From positions 1-19,045 of the forward strand of contig JADGJG010000464.1 of NCBI GenBank assembly GCA_027596195.1: a stretch of DNA of 19,045 bases, read 5' to 3'. Positions 18,816 to 19,045 of the stretch are shown here, one piece after another. A model generated the notes under the pieces. The model did no database searches and was not told where the DNA came from. It saw only the letters and a program-made list of their open reading frames with translations. Each line of letters opens with the position of its first letter. Position 1 is the first letter of the stretch. The position numbers were made by a program, and so were the translations under genes. The stretch is from Podochytrium sp. JEL0797. Its lineage: Eukaryota > Chytridiomycota > Chytridiomycetes > Chytridiales > Chytriomycetaceae.

Positions 18816-19045
18816 CTACACAACAGAAACCATCGAAACAGGTCTCCCCTCATGCGGCGCACAAACCGCCTTCTTGCACAACGGACACGTCTTATTCAAC
18901 CTCAACCACTCATCCACACAATCGACATGGAAATGGTGTTTGCAATCGAGCCGCTTGATTCCGTCGCCGTCCGCATACAGTGTCAAACAAATCACACAAA
19001 TCGCATCGTCGTCGTTCATTTCGGTTTCGACCGTGCCGTCGGCGG
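18816..19045 (-). CDS. RING-H2 finger protein, C-terminal part only (cut by window edge)
   Basis: The frame ends with TAG at 18816-18818 and runs open through the right edge of the window, so the N-terminal part is missing. The visible 75 residues contain a complete RING-H2 finger of the form C-x2-C-x14-C-x1-H-x2-H-x2-C-x10-C-x2-C. It reads CVIC, then LDCKHHFHVDC, then DEWLRLNKTCPLCKKAV. The Ile after the first cysteine pattern, the Trp in DEWL and the Pro in CPLC are those that usually contact an E2 enzyme, so ubiquitin ligase activity is likely. The methionine at 19019 is in frame but lies just ahead of the finger and is probably internal. A short 15-residue tail follows the finger. The substrate and location cannot be judged. 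Confidence 0.85.
   Translation of the reverse strand, partial: ADGTVETEMNDDDAICVICLTLYADGDGIKRLDCKHHFHVDCVDEWLRLNKTCPLCKKAVCAPHEGRPVSMVSVV

Noticed and set aside
1..19045. tRNA, rRNA, CRISPR arrays, transposons or long terminal repeats
   Set aside because: Reading both strands showed no convincing tRNA box pair, rRNA segment, spaced direct repeats, terminal inverted repeats or transposase/reverse transcriptase motifs.

Overview
This window is eukaryotic nuclear DNA. It is gene-dense, and its genes carry short introns (50-90 nt) with GTGAGT, GTAAGT or GTGCGT donors, CTNAC-like branch points and YAG/AAG acceptors. Gene content points to a zoosporic (flagellated) fungus, most likely a chytrid. 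Rpn2 has fungal-type sequence, and there is a long rotatin homologue. Rotatin is a centriole/basal-body protein that fungi without flagella lack. The taxonomic call is inference, because no search could be run.

Layout, left to right. (1) 290-2603, minus: a 4-exon, 708-residue basic/serine-rich protein with a tudor/PWWP-like barrel candidate near its C-terminal half. (2) 2783-3070, minus: a 95-residue protein I do not recognise. (3) 3213-6870, minus: 26S proteasome regulatory subunit RPN2/PSMD1, 9 exons, 1033 residues. (4) 7229-8374, minus: a single-exon, probably mitochondrial protein with Sel1/TPR-like helices. (5) 8396-15276, plus: rotatin homologue, 18 exons, 1925 residues. (6) 15279-18050, minus: UTP3/SAS10, small-subunit processome, 6 exons, 813 residues. 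(7) 18208-18661, minus: a 126-residue, 2-exon, three-helix membrane protein. (8) 18816-19045, minus: the C-terminal end of a RING-H2 protein, cut by the window edge. Splice models for genes 1, 3, 5, 6 and 7 were built by hand; every exon set sums to a whole number of codons with no internal stop.

The genes look like an ordinary mix of housekeeping functions (proteasome, ribosome biogenesis, centriole, mitochondrion), not an operon or a dedicated system. I found no transposon, rRNA, tRNA or CRISPR array.

The most unusual signals are architectural. Two divergent start codons lie only 21 bp apart. Two convergent stop codons lie 2 bp apart. There is also a repeated composition gradient: many exons start C-rich and finish G/T-rich on their own coding strand, whichever strand the gene is on, and the pattern resets at introns. 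That gradient is the best candidate here for something undescribed. Lineage-specific features of Rpn2 (an internal KEKE insert and an alanine-rich tail in place of the usual acidic/aromatic end) also deserve a second look.
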